Shown in pieces: positions 33,503-41,994 of a stretch of DNA of 64,000 bases. The notes beneath the pieces are model-generated. The model saw nothing but the letters and a program-made list of their open reading frames with translations. It did not search any database and had not been told where the DNA came from. The stretch is from Roseiarcus sp963767245 (GTDB lineage Bacteria > Pseudomonadota > Alphaproteobacteria > Rhizobiales > Beijerinckiaceae): contig CAVYDG010000027.1 in NCBI GenBank assembly GCA_963767245.1, positions 62,001 to 126,000 on the forward strand, written 5' to 3'. How positions within the stretch are numbered: position 1 is the stretch's first letter; each line of letters starts with the position of its first letter. Made by a program: the position numbers and the translations under genes.

Positions 33503-35173
33503 ATGCTTTCGCGCCTCTCCATTCGCGACGTGGTGCTGATCGATCAATTGGATCTCGAATTCTCGCCGGGACTGACCATCGTGACCGGCGAGACGGGCGC
33601 GGGAAAATCGATCCTTCTCGATGCCCTTTCGCTCGCGCTCGGCGCCCGCGGCGACGGCGGCCTCGTGCGCCACGGCCAGCCCCAGGGCCAGGTGACGGCG
33701 ACCTTCGAGTTGCCGGAAGGCCATGCCGCGCACGCGCTGCTCGAAGGGCAGGATATCGAAATCGGCGACGAACTGATCCTGCGCCGGGTCCAGCTGGCCG
33801 ACGGGCGCACCCGCGCCTATGTCAATGATCAGAGCGTCAGCGCCCAGGCTTTGCGCGCGCTGGCCTCGGCGCTGGTCGAGATCCATGGCCAGCACGACGA
33901 ACGGGCGCTCACCGATCCGTCGACCCACCGCGCCCTGGTCGACGCCTACGGCGGACTCGAGCCGCTGGCGGCGGCGACGGAGCAGGCCTGCGCGGCTCTG
34001 CACACGGCCGAGCGGACGCTCGAGGCCGAGCGCCTTAGGGTGGCGGCGGCGGAAGCGGAGGCGGACTTTGCCGCCCATGCGCACGAGGAGCTCACCCGCC
34101 TCGCCGTTCAGCCAAACGAAGAAGCGGCGCTCGCTGCGCGCCGGCAGGCGATGATGCAAGGCGAGAAGGTTGCCGCCGACATCCGCGATGCGCACGATCA
34201 CCTGACCGGCGAGGGCGCCGTCCTGGCGTTGCTGCATTCCGTCTCGCGCCGGCTGCAGCGCCGCTTGCCCCAGGCGCCCGCGCTGATCGAGCCGAGCGTG
34301 AAGGCGCTCGACGAGGCGCTCGACGCACTCGAGCGCGCCAATCGCACGGTCGAGGACGCGATCGAGGCTAGCGCCTTCGATCCCCACGAGCTCGAACGGT
34401 GCGAGGAGCGCCTGTTTGCGCTAAGGGCGATGGGGCGCAAGCACAATACGCCGATCGAAAGCCTCCCCGCGCTGGCGCAAAAATTCGCCGACGAGCTCGC
34501 GGCACTCGCCGCCGGCCGAAGCGAGGTCGGGCGCCTCCAGGCGATGGTGAAAAGCGCCGGCGAGACCTATCGCGCGGCGGCGACCGCGCTCGGCGCCGCC
34601 CGCGAGCGAAGCGCGCGCGCGCTGGAAAAATCCGTGAACGCGGAGTTGGCGCCGCTCAAGCTCGAGCGGGCGGAGTTCAGCGTCGACCTCAAGCGCGACG
34701 AGGCGATCGTTGCGCCGAGCGGCTACGACCGAGCCGAGTTCTTTGTCCGCACCAATCCCGGTTCCCGGCCAGGCCCGTTAATGAAAGTCGCGTCGGGCGG
34801 CGAACTGGCGAGATTTCTGCTGGCTATCAAGGTTTGCCTGGCCGAGCGCGGCACCGCGCCGACACTCGTCTTCGACGAAATCGACACCGGCGTCGGCGGC
34901 GCCGTCGCCGACGCGATGGGCCAGCGTCTGGCGCGGCTTTCGGCGCGGGCGCAGGTTCTGGCGGTGACTCACGCGCCGCAAGTGGCCGCGCGGGCGCAGA
35001 ATCACTATCGAATCGTCAAGAGCGATGTCGGCGCCGGCGAGCGGGTGGCGACCCGCGTCTCGCGCCTTGGGGCGATCGAGCGGCGGGAGGAAATCGCCCG
35101 CATGCTCGCTGGGGCGGAAATCACCCGCGAAGCCCGGGCCGCGGCCGGGAGCCTGATAGAAAAGGCCGAATGA
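33503..35173 (+). CDS. recN: DNA repair protein RecN
   Basis: A 556-residue SMC-like ATPase for recombinational repair of double-strand breaks. Walker A is VTGETGAGKSILLDALSLAL near residue 27. The middle (about 150-370) is a coiled coil rich in Ala, Glu and Arg. The ABC signature is KVASGGELARFLLAIK near residue 430, and Walker B TLVFDEIDTGVGG near residue 453. ATG 33503 is 13 bases after bamD. Intact. Confidence 0.95.
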   Translation: MLSRLSIRDVVLIDQLDLEFSPGLTIVTGETGAGKSILLDALSLALGARGDGGLVRHGQPQGQVTATFELPEGHAAHALLEGQDIEIGDELILRRVQLADGRTRAYVNDQSVSAQALRALASALVEIHGQHDERALTDPSTHRALVDAYGGLEPLAAATEQACAALHTAERTLEAERLRVAAAEAEADFAAHAHEELTRLAVQPNEEAALAARRQAMMQGEKVAADIRDAHDHLTGEGAVLALLHSVSRRLQRRLPQAPALIEPSVKALDEALDALERANRTVEDAIEASAFDPHELERCEERLFALRAMGRKHNTPIESLPALAQKFADELAALAAGRSEVGRLQAMVKSAGETYRAAATALGAARERSARALEKSVNAELAPLKLERAEFSVDLKRDEAIVAPSGYDRAEFFVRTNPGSRPGPLMKVASGGELARFLLAIKVCLAERGTAPTLVFDEIDTGVGGAVADAMGQRLARLSARAQVLAVTHAPQVAARAQNHYRIVKSDVGAGERVATRVSRLGAIERREEIARMLAGAEITREARAAAGSLIEKAE

Positions 35174-35287
35174 CGCCGGAAAAGGACGCTCGCGGCGGCG
35201 GAATTGGCTTGCTCGGCCGCCCTCCTTCGCCCTATCAAGCCGTTTCGCCCATGCGTCAGGAGGGCTTTCGCAATTGGCGCGACGGAT

Positions 35288-35458
35288 ATGAGCCTGGATG
35301 AGCGGCGAGCGACGAGCGAGGAGCGCCGGCGGGCCCGCCTTGCCGCGTTGTTGAGGGAGAATCTGAAGCGCCGGAAGGCGCAGAGCCGGGCGCGGGCGGC
35401 CGAGGGCGCGCCGTTCGACGCGCCGCCGGAGCCGACGCCGGCCGATCCGGGACGCTGA
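35288..35458 (+). CDS. Small conserved basic protein upstream of murA
   Basis: A 56-residue highly charged protein: SLDERRATSEERRRARLAAL, then LRENLKRRKAQSRARAAEG and a Pro-rich end. I recognise it as a small protein often found just upstream of murA in Hyphomicrobiales, without an assigned function. The helix-forming Arg/Glu pattern suggests nucleic-acid or ribosome binding, but that is only a guess. The start is ATG 35288; the frame extends upstream without support. It ends 59 bases before murA. Confidence 0.65.
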   Translation: MSLDERRATSEERRRARLAALLRENLKRRKAQSRARAAEGAPFDAPPEPTPADPGR

Positions 35459-35517
35459 CGGCGGATCGCCTGGGCGCGGGCTCAAATGCTTACGGGATGG
35501 GCTAGAGGGACAAGGGG

Positions 35518-36807
35518 ATGGATCGGATACAAATTCGCGGCGGCGCGGCGCTGAACGGCGCGATCCCGATTTCAGGCGCGAAGAATGCCGCGCTGCCGCT
35601 GATGATCGCGTCGCTGCTGACCGATCAGACTCTGACCTTGGAGAACCTTCCGCGCCTCGCCGACGTCGCCCAACTCGCGCATATCCTCGGCAATCATGGC
35701 GTCGACTATTCGATCGACGGCAAGCGCATCGGCGCGGACGCGGGGTCCGGCCAGACCGCGCATCTGCGCGCCCGCACGATCGTGGACACGACGGCGCCGT
35801 ACGAACTGGTGTCGAAGATGCGCGCCAGCTTCTGGGTGATCGCGCCGATCATCGCCCGCATGGGCGCGGCGCGCGTGTCGCTGCCGGGCGGCTGCGCGAT
35901 CGGCACCCGGCCGGTCGACCTGTTGCTGATGGCGCTCGAGAAACTCGGGGCGAATATCGACATCGACGCCGGCTACGCTGTCGCCAAGGCGCCGAAAGGC
36001 CTGGTCGGTGGGGAGATCGAGTTTCCCAAGGTGACGGTCGGGGGAACGCATGTGGCGATGATGGCCGCATCGACCGCGCATGGGGCCACGCTGATCCGGA
36101 ACGCCGCCTGCGAGCCGGAAGTGGCGGATCTCGCCGCCTGTCTCAACAAGATGGGCGCGCGCATTCGCGGCGCGGGCTCCTCGACGATTGAAATCGAGGG
36201 CGTGGCCCGCCTCAACGGCGCCCACCATCGCGTCTTGCCCGACCGGATCGAAGCGGGAACCTATGCGACGGCGGTGGCGATGACCGGCGGCGACGTGACG
36301 CTCGAGGGGGTGGGTGAGGACCTGCTGGAGGAAGCGCTCGACGCGCTGACGGCGGCGGGCGCGACGGTCACCGGCGACAATCGCGGCGTGCGCGTCAGGC
36401 GCAACGGCGCCGGGCTCAAGGCAGTCGACATCGCGACCGCGCCCTTTCCCGGCTTCCCGACCGATCTGCAGGCGCAGTTCATGGCTCTGATGACGCGCGC
36501 GCGCGGCGTCTCCCGAATCAAGGAGACGATCTTCGAGAACCGCTTCATGCACGTGCAGGAGCTCGCGCGCCTTGGCGCGAGCATCAAGCTCGAAGGCGAT
36601 ACCGCCATCGTCAGCGGCGTCAAGCGCCTGCGCGGCGCGCCGGTGATGGCGACCGATCTGCGCGCATCCGTCTCGCTGGTCATCGCCGGTCTCGCGGCCG
36701 AAGGGGAGACGATCGTCAACCGCGTCTACCACCTCGACCGCGGCTTCGAGCGCCTGGAAGAAAAGCTTGGGGCCTGCGGCGCCGACATCGCACGGATCGC
36801 GGGCTAG
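35518..36807 (+). CDS. murA: UDP-N-acetylglucosamine 1-carboxyvinyltransferase
   Basis: A 429-residue EPSP-synthase-fold enzyme that transfers enolpyruvate to UDP-GlcNAc, the first step of peptidoglycan synthesis. The N-terminus has IRGGAALNGAIPISGAKNAALPLM. The active-site loop is LPGGCAIGTRPVDLLLMAL with the catalytic Cys near residue 126, so the enzyme should be fosfomycin-sensitive. IKETIFENRFMHVQELARLGA is the C-terminal domain signature. Complete. DUF2948 starts 4 bases after it. Confidence 0.96.
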   Translation: MDRIQIRGGAALNGAIPISGAKNAALPLMIASLLTDQTLTLENLPRLADVAQLAHILGNHGVDYSIDGKRIGADAGSGQTAHLRARTIVDTTAPYELVSKMRASFWVIAPIIARMGAARVSLPGGCAIGTRPVDLLLMALEKLGANIDIDAGYAVAKAPKGLVGGEIEFPKVTVGGTHVAMMAASTAHGATLIRNAACEPEVADLAACLNKMGARIRGAGSSTIEIEGVARLNGAHHRVLPDRIEAGTYATAVAMTGGDVTLEGVGEDLLEEALDALTAAGATVTGDNRGVRVRRNGAGLKAVDIATAPFPGFPTDLQAQFMALMTRARGVSRIKETIFENRFMHVQELARLGASIKLEGDTAIVSGVKRLRGAPVMATDLRASVSLVIAGLAAEGETIVNRVYHLDRGFERLEEKLGACGADIARIAG

Positions 36808-36811
36808 CGCG

Positions 36812-37267
36812 ATGGACGATCGCGTGCAGACGCTCAAGCTGGTCGCGCTTGACCGGGAGGGCCTCGAGGTCATTTCCGCCCATGTGCAGAACACTTGCGT
36901 CAAGCGATCCGACATGGCCTGGCTGCCGAGGCAGCGCCGGTTCGTCATCGCTGGTATGCGCTATGACTGGGTCGGGGCGAAGACCGGTCCGGCGGAGCGC
37001 GTCGCCAGCGTCCTCAGGTTCGACCGCGTCATCAAGGTCTCGCACCTTGGCCTCGAGCCGGTTGACCTTGAGGCGACCCTCAATCTGCTGGCGGTCACGT
37101 TCGAGAAGACCGATCCGCCGGCCGGCATGATCATCCTCGCCTTCGCCGACGGCGCGCTGGTGCGCCTCGAGGTCGAATGCGTCGAGGTCGAGCTGCGCGA
37201 CATGGGACTGCGCCAGCCCGCAACGGCCTGCCCGGGCCACGCGCTGACCGACACGCCGGCGGTCTGA
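36812..37267 (+). CDS. DUF2948 family protein
   Basis: A 151-residue protein (DDRVQTLKLVALDREGLEVI, then MAWLPRQRRFVIAGMRYDWV and the end RQPATACPGHALTD) belonging to the DUF2948 family, conserved between murA and hisD in alphaproteobacteria. No catalytic motif is visible; the function is unknown. The family's conserved linkage suggests a cell-wall or housekeeping role, but nothing more. ATG 36812 is 4 bases after the murA stop; hisD follows 33 bases later. Confidence 0.85.
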   Translation: MDDRVQTLKLVALDREGLEVISAHVQNTCVKRSDMAWLPRQRRFVIAGMRYDWVGAKTGPAERVASVLRFDRVIKVSHLGLEPVDLEATLNLLAVTFEKTDPPAGMIILAFADGALVRLEVECVEVELRDMGLRQPATACPGHALTDTPAV

Positions 37268-37300
37268 ATCAGGCCCCGCGTTGGAGAGTTCCCTTTAGCC

Positions 37301-38602
37301 ATGGCCGTGGCGCTCGATATGCAGTCGGCGGATTTTGAGCAGCATTTTGCCGCGCTGCTCGCCGCCAAGCGCGAGTCGTCGGCCGACGTCGACGCGGTGG
37401 TCGCTGCAATCATCGCCGACGTGCGCGCGCGCGGCGACGAGGCGCTCGCTGACTATTCACTGCGCTTCGACCGCGTCGACCTCGCGAGGCTCGGGCTCAG
37501 GATCGGCGCCGCCGAGGTCGAGGCGGCGACCGCCGCCTGCAAGAAAACCGCGCTCGATGCGCTCGAACTTGCGCACGACCGGGTGACCGACTTTCACCGC
37601 CGCCAGAAGCCCGCCGACCTTCGCTTCACCGACCCGCTCGGAGTCGAGCTCGGCTGGCGCTGGCGGCCGATCGACGCAGTCGGCCTCTATGTGCCCGGAG
37701 GGGCGGCGAGCTATCCGTCCTCGGTCGTCATGAACGCCGTGCCGGCGAAGGTCGCCGGCTGCCGGCGGCTGGCGATGGTCGTGCCGACGCCGGACGGTCA
37801 CATCAATCCCTTGGTGCTCGCCGCGGCGCGCATCGCCGGCGTCGACGAGATTTATCGAATCGGCGGCGCCCAGGCGATCGCTGCGCTCGCGTATGGTACG
37901 CAGACGATCCCGCCGGTCGACAAGATCGTCGGCCCCGGCAACGCCTATGTCGCAGCGGCCAAGCGGCGGGTGTTCGGCGTCGTCGGCATCGACATGATCG
38001 CCGGGCCGTCGGAAGTCGTCATCCTCGCCGACCGCAGCGCCGATCCGCGCTTTGTCGCCGCCGACCTGCTGGCGCAGGCCGAGCATGACGAAGCCGCGCA
38101 GTCGATCCTCATCACCGACGATGCGAGCCTCGCGCGCGCGGTTCGATCCGAAGTCGACCGCCAGCTCGCCGATCTGCCGCGGGCCGAGATCGCCGGCGCG
38201 AGCTGGCGCGAGAACGGCGCAGTCATCCTGAGCCCCTCGCTTGAGGCCGCGCTGCCGCTCATCGATCGGCTCGCCCCCGAGCACCTCGAGATCATGACGG
38301 GTGACGCCGAGGCGCTCGCCGGGAAAGTCGCCAACGCCGGCGCGATCTTCCTTGGGCCCCATACGCCCGAGGCGATCGGCGACTATGTCGGCGGCTCGAA
38401 CCACGTGCTGCCGACCGCCCGCTCGGCGCGCTTCTCGTCGGGCCTCGGCGTCCTCGACTTCATGAAGCGCACCTCGCTGCTCAAATGCGACCCCCGCTCC
38501 CTTAGCGTTCTCGGCCCAGCGGCCGTGGCGCTCGGCGAGGCCGAGGGGCTCGAGGCCCACGCGCGTTCGGTCGCGTTGCGGCTTCGCGCAAATCGCCCAT
38601 GA
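37301..38602 (+). CDS. hisD: Histidinol dehydrogenase
   Basis: A 433-residue NAD-dependent enzyme making histidine from histidinol in two oxidations. Motifs: GLYVPGGAASYPSSVVMNAVPAKVAG, IGGAQAIAALAYGTQTIPPVDKIVGPGN, and the zinc and catalytic segment LLAQAEHDEAAQSI, followed by DRLAPEHLEIM. Length and order are normal. The stop overlaps the UPF0262 start by ATGA, so the two are co-translated. Confidence 0.96.
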   Translation: MAVALDMQSADFEQHFAALLAAKRESSADVDAVVAAIIADVRARGDEALADYSLRFDRVDLARLGLRIGAAEVEAATAACKKTALDALELAHDRVTDFHRRQKPADLRFTDPLGVELGWRWRPIDAVGLYVPGGAASYPSSVVMNAVPAKVAGCRRLAMVVPTPDGHINPLVLAAARIAGVDEIYRIGGAQAIAALAYGTQTIPPVDKIVGPGNAYVAAAKRRVFGVVGIDMIAGPSEVVILADRSADPRFVAADLLAQAEHDEAAQSILITDDASLARAVRSEVDRQLADLPRAEIAGASWRENGAVILSPSLEAALPLIDRLAPEHLEIMTGDAEALAGKVANAGAIFLGPHTPEAIGDYVGGSNHVLPTARSARFSSGLGVLDFMKRTSLLKCDPRSLSVLGPAAVALGEAEGLEAHARSVALRLRANRP

Positions 38603-39087
38603 GCCGCAAGCCGGCCAGGAGCCGCAACCGTCTGGCCGAGGTCGTCCTCGACGAGGCGACGATCCCGCGCGGGGCGGCCGATGTCGACCACGAACGGGCG
38701 GTGGCGATCTTCGACCTGATCGAAGAGAACGCGTTTGGGGTTCCAGGGCGCGACGACGGCCCCTATGCGCTCATGATCTCGCAGGAGGAATCGAAGCTGA
38801 CCTTCGACGTGCGCACGCGAGCTGGGGAGACTGCGGCCTCGATCGTAGTGTCGATGACCCCGTTCCGGCCGCTGCTCAAGGACTATTTTCTCGTCTGCGA
38901 GACCTATTATTCCGCCATCCGGACCGCGAGCCCGCGCCAGATCGAGGCGATCGACCGCGAGCGGACCAAGCTACACAACGAAGGCGCTGAGCTCATGGCC
39001 CAGCGCCTCGCCGGCAAGGTCGAGATCGACCAGGCGACCGCGCGGCGCCTGTTCGCGCTCGTCTCGGCGCTGCGCTGGCGGGTGTGA
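38599..39087 (+). CDS. UPF0262 family protein
   Basis: A 162-residue member of UPF0262, found almost only in alphaproteobacteria and typically right after hisD. Characteristic parts are DHERAVAIFDLIEENAF, DGPYALMISQEESKLTFDV and the C-terminal AQRLAGKVEIDQATARRLFALVSALRWRV. No known function; no catalytic motif seen. Overlaps hisD by four bases. Confidence 0.88.
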   Translation: MSRKPARSRNRLAEVVLDEATIPRGAADVDHERAVAIFDLIEENAFGVPGRDDGPYALMISQEESKLTFDVRTRAGETAASIVVSMTPFRPLLKDYFLVCETYYSAIRTASPRQIEAIDRERTKLHNEGAELMAQRLAGKVEIDQATARRLFALVSALRWRV

Positions 39088-39099
39088 GCCGGAGTCCCG

Positions 39100-39885
39100 A
39101 TGGAGGGGTCGCAAATTCGCTCGTACAGCGCCCGTTCTCCCCTTGCGGGAGAAGGCGGCTGCGCCAACGCGCGCCCGGATGAGGGGTCAGGCGCGCAAGC
39201 GCCACCCTCTGCGGACCCCTCACCCCCAACCCCTCTCCCGCAAGGCTACGCGAGGCGCGACTTCATCCTCGCCAACACCCGCCTCATCGCGCCGCCGCTG
39301 ACGCCTTCGATCAGGCTTTGGCTTGCGGATGAAGCTGTGCCGCTGTGGAAGAAGACGGAGGAGGAACTCAACGCGATTGGGCTGCCGCCGCCGTTCTGGG
39401 CCTTCGCCTGGGCAGGCGGCCAGGCGCTGGCGCGCTACCTGCTCGACAATCCGGCCGTGGTCGCCGGCAAGCGCACGCTCGATTTCGCCTCCGGCTCGGG
39501 GGTTGTCGCGATCGCCGCCGCCTTGAGCGGCGCGGCGGCGGTCGAGGCCAGCGACATCGACGCTTTCGCCGTCGCCGCGATCGCGGCCAACGCGGCCGAG
39601 AACGGCGTCTCCATCGCGCCGCGCCTCGAAAGCCTGATCGGCGCCGACGAGGGGTGGGAGGTCGTGCTGGCGGGCGACGTCGCCTACGAGAAGGATTTTG
39701 CCGAGGCGGCGGCGGATTGGCTGGCCGGGCTCGCGCGCCGGGGAGCGACCGTGCTGATCGGCGATCCGCGCCGGTCCTATCTTCCGCTCGACCGGCTCGA
39801 GTGCGTGATCGAATATTCCGTACCGGTCACACGAGAACTCGAGGATTCGGAGATCAAGCGGACTGGGGTGTTCCGCTTTCGGTGA
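39100..39885 (+). CDS. Methyltransferase (Nnt1/METTL-like) with repeat-derived N-terminus
   Basis: A 261-residue class I methyltransferase. The SAM motif is KRTLDFASGSGVVAIAAAL near residue 125, followed by EASDIDAFAVAAIAANAAENGV and VVLAGDVAYEKDFA. The conserved part begins at about residue 52 (ARRDFILANTRLIAPPLTP). Residues about 12-49 are encoded by a palindromic repeat (39133-39245) inserted in frame; no other start lies between the repeat and the conserved part. The protein may carry a useless extension or be translated from an unusual codon. Homologues methylate proteins or small molecules; the substrate is unknown. ATG 39100 is 12 bases after UPF0262. Confidence 0.8.
   Translation: MEGSQIRSYSARSPLAGEGGCANARPDEGSGAQAPPSADPSPPTPLPQGYARRDFILANTRLIAPPLTPSIRLWLADEAVPLWKKTEEELNAIGLPPPFWAFAWAGGQALARYLLDNPAVVAGKRTLDFASGSGVVAIAAALSGAAAVEASDIDAFAVAAIAANAAENGVSIAPRLESLIGADEGWEVVLAGDVAYEKDFAEAAADWLAGLARRGATVLIGDPRRSYLPLDRLECVIEYSVPVTRELEDSEIKRTGVFRFR
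39133..39245. repeat. Palindromic repeat element (family 3), inside a coding region
   Basis: CGTTCTCCCCTTGCGGGAGAAGG at the left and CCCCTCTCCCGCAAGG at the right, with GGATGAGGGGT and ACCCCTCACCCC between, form nested inverted arms. The same element occurs at 49780-49882 and 53401-53585. Here it lies within the reading frame of the methyltransferase and is translated as RSPLAGEGGCANARPDEG-type sequence. Confidence 0.8.
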
Positions 39886-39971
39886 TCGCCGCGCTCGGCG
39901 CCCGCTCGCGGCTGTGCTATTATGGGGCGACAGTCATCGAACATTCGCGATCCGTCTGATATTTTGCTCCT

Positions 39972-41177
39972 ATGACCCATGACCCGAGCTCAAATTTGCC
40001 CAGTTCAAACCTGGAACATTCGCCCGACGGCCCCGTGACGTCGGATATCGTCTATCCGTCCGCCATACCCTTCGTGATCGTTCACCTGGCGTGTTTCGCG
40101 GCGATCTGGACCGGGGTCACCGTCGAGGCGCTGGCGATCGGGGTCGGCCTCTACTGGCTCCGGATCTTCGCCATCGGCGCCGGTTATCACCGCTACTTCG
40201 CCCATCGCGCCTATGAGACCAGCCGCGCCTTTCAGTTCGTTCTCGCGGCGGTGGCGCAGACGACGGCGCAAAAGAGCGTGTTGTGGTGGGCGGCCAATCA
40301 TCGCGACCATCACCTCCATTCCGACACCGAGCTCGACGTCCATTCGCCGCGCCATTTCGGTTTCGTCTATAGCCATTTCGGCTGGATCTTCGCCCGCCGC
40401 CACGAGGCGACGAATTTCGCCAGAGTGGAGGATTTCGCCCAATATCCGGAGCTCATGTGGCTCCATCGCCACGAACTCGTGCCTCCCTTCGTGCTCGCGC
40501 TCGCCTGTTTCGCCGCCGCCGGCTGGCCGGGCCTCATCGTCGGCTTCTTCTGGAGCACGGTTGCGGTCTATCATGCGACATTCAGCATCAACTCGCTCGC
40601 GCATGTCGTCGGACGCCGGCGCTACGTCACCGGCGACAACTCCCGCAACAATTGGCTTCTCGCCATCTTCACCATGGGCGAGGGCTGGCACAACAATCAC
40701 CATGCGTATCAGAGCAGCGCGCGCCAGGGATTCCGCTGGTGGGAATATGATCCGACCTTCTATCTCCTGAAGCTGCTCGAGCGCCTCGGACTGGTGTGGA
40801 AATTGAAGCGCCCGACCCTCGAAGTGGTGCAGAACCAGCATCGGCTCGGGAGTCGAGTCATCGGTCGCGCCGCCTCGCTGGTCGCCGAAAGCTTCAACGC
40901 TGAGCGGATCGCAGCCGCGGTGGCGGCCGCGCTGGGCAGTCGCGGCCTGGCCGATCTGCGCGCGCGCCTTTCGCAGGTGCAGCCGTTCGCGGCCATGGAA
41001 GTTCTCAGCGAATTGAATCTCCCCCACGTTCCGAGCAGGGCCGAGATCGTGGGCCGCGCCCGCTCGCTGCTCGCCAACTCCCCCTCAATGGAGGATATCG
41101 CGGCAAGGGCGCACGAGCTTCTCCTGGAGGCGATCGGGACCCGGTTGGCGACACTGGCGGCCCAATCGGCCAGCTGA
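39972..41177 (+). CDS. Fatty acid desaturase (acyl-CoA delta-9 desaturase type)
   Basis: A 401-residue membrane-bound di-iron desaturase. The three His boxes are HRYFAH near residue 73, HRDHHLH near 112, and HNNHHAY near 241; four hydrophobic segments flank them. This is the stearoyl-CoA desaturase-like family (OLE1/DesC), which puts a double bond in acyl chains of membrane lipids. The last ~110 residues (from about 290) are an Ala/Arg/Glu-rich helical extension beyond the usual core. It stands alone. Confidence 0.9.
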   Translation: MTHDPSSNLPSSNLEHSPDGPVTSDIVYPSAIPFVIVHLACFAAIWTGVTVEALAIGVGLYWLRIFAIGAGYHRYFAHRAYETSRAFQFVLAAVAQTTAQKSVLWWAANHRDHHLHSDTELDVHSPRHFGFVYSHFGWIFARRHEATNFARVEDFAQYPELMWLHRHELVPPFVLALACFAAAGWPGLIVGFFWSTVAVYHATFSINSLAHVVGRRRYVTGDNSRNNWLLAIFTMGEGWHNNHHAYQSSARQGFRWWEYDPTFYLLKLLERLGLVWKLKRPTLEVVQNQHRLGSRVIGRAASLVAESFNAERIAAAVAAALGSRGLADLRARLSQVQPFAAMEVLSELNLPHVPSRAEIVGRARSLLANSPSMEDIAARAHELLLEAIGTRLATLAAQSAS

Positions 41178-41208
41178 GCGGCCGCCGTCATTGCGCCTCT
41201 CCGCGAGG

Positions 41209-41994
41209 TCACCGGTGCCCGCCGCCGTGTCCGCCGGCTGAGAAGGCGCCGCCGCCGCCATGAAAACCTCCGGGGCCGCCAAAGCCCTGAAGCCCCCCGC
41301 CGCCAAAGCCGTGAAAACCCTGGGCGCCGCCGCCTTGAAAACCGGGGGAAGCGGGAGCGCCAAAGCCATGAAAGCCCGCGCCGCCCGCAGCGCCGTGGAA
41401 AGCCGGGGCGCCGCCGGCCTGGAAGCCCGGGGACGGCGGCGCGCCAAAGCCGTGAACGCCCCCACCCCCGGGAACGCCGTGGAAAGAAGGAGCGCCGCCG
41501 CCTTGTGGGCGGGGGTATCCCGAAGGGCCTCCGGCGCCGGGCCGGTGCGAACCCGCGCTGCCCGCGCCAAAATGACGATAGGCGGGAGCGCCCCTCTGTA
41601 GGCCCGGGGCAATCGGAGCAGCGCTTGGGCCCGGACCATGATTCGGAATCCCAGGACGCCAAACGCCGACGCCGTGGGGGCCGTGGCGGCGGATCCTGTG
41701 ACCACCGCCCCAGCCATTCCAGCCGTAAGGGCCGCCCCATCCGGCCCCATTGTCCCACTCGGAGCCGCACCAATACCAGCCAGGACCGTGCCAGCCGTCG
41801 TCGTACCAGCAGTAGTTTTGGTCATCGAAGGAATAGTACTGGGTTCTTTGGATCGCCGACCAACCTTTCCAAGCAAACACCCCCTCTCCCGCCCGTTCGC
41901 CGACGCCAGCCGCGGCGCCGCTCGACACGAGCGCAAAGAAGAGCGCCAACAGCAGGGCGGCGGAAGAAGATTGCTTTCCGTGCGCGCGCGTCAT
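41209..41994 (-). CDS. Secreted Gly/His/Phe-rich repeat protein
   Basis: A 261-residue protein with a signal peptide (SSAALLLALFFALVSSGAAAG, residues about 9-29). A Trp/Tyr/Cys segment (YCWYDDGWHGPGWYWCGSEW) follows, with two Cys that could pair. The C-terminal half repeats a unit around GAPxSPGFQxGGAxxFHG and GFHGFG several times, giving a flexible Gly-Phe-His surface. Such proteins are often cell-surface or structural, and His-rich ones can bind metals. No enzyme motif. It is the second gene of a pair: the aspartyl-protease-like gene overlaps its start by four bases. Confidence 0.7.
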   Translation of the reverse strand: MTRAHGKQSSSAALLLALFFALVSSGAAAGVGERAGEGVFAWKGWSAIQRTQYYSFDDQNYCWYDDGWHGPGWYWCGSEWDNGAGWGGPYGWNGWGGGHRIRRHGPHGVGVWRPGIPNHGPGPSAAPIAPGLQRGAPAYRHFGAGSAGSHRPGAGGPSGYPRPQGGGAPSFHGVPGGGGVHGFGAPPSPGFQAGGAPAFHGAAGGAGFHGFGAPASPGFQGGGAQGFHGFGGGGLQGFGGPGGFHGGGGAFSAGGHGGGHR

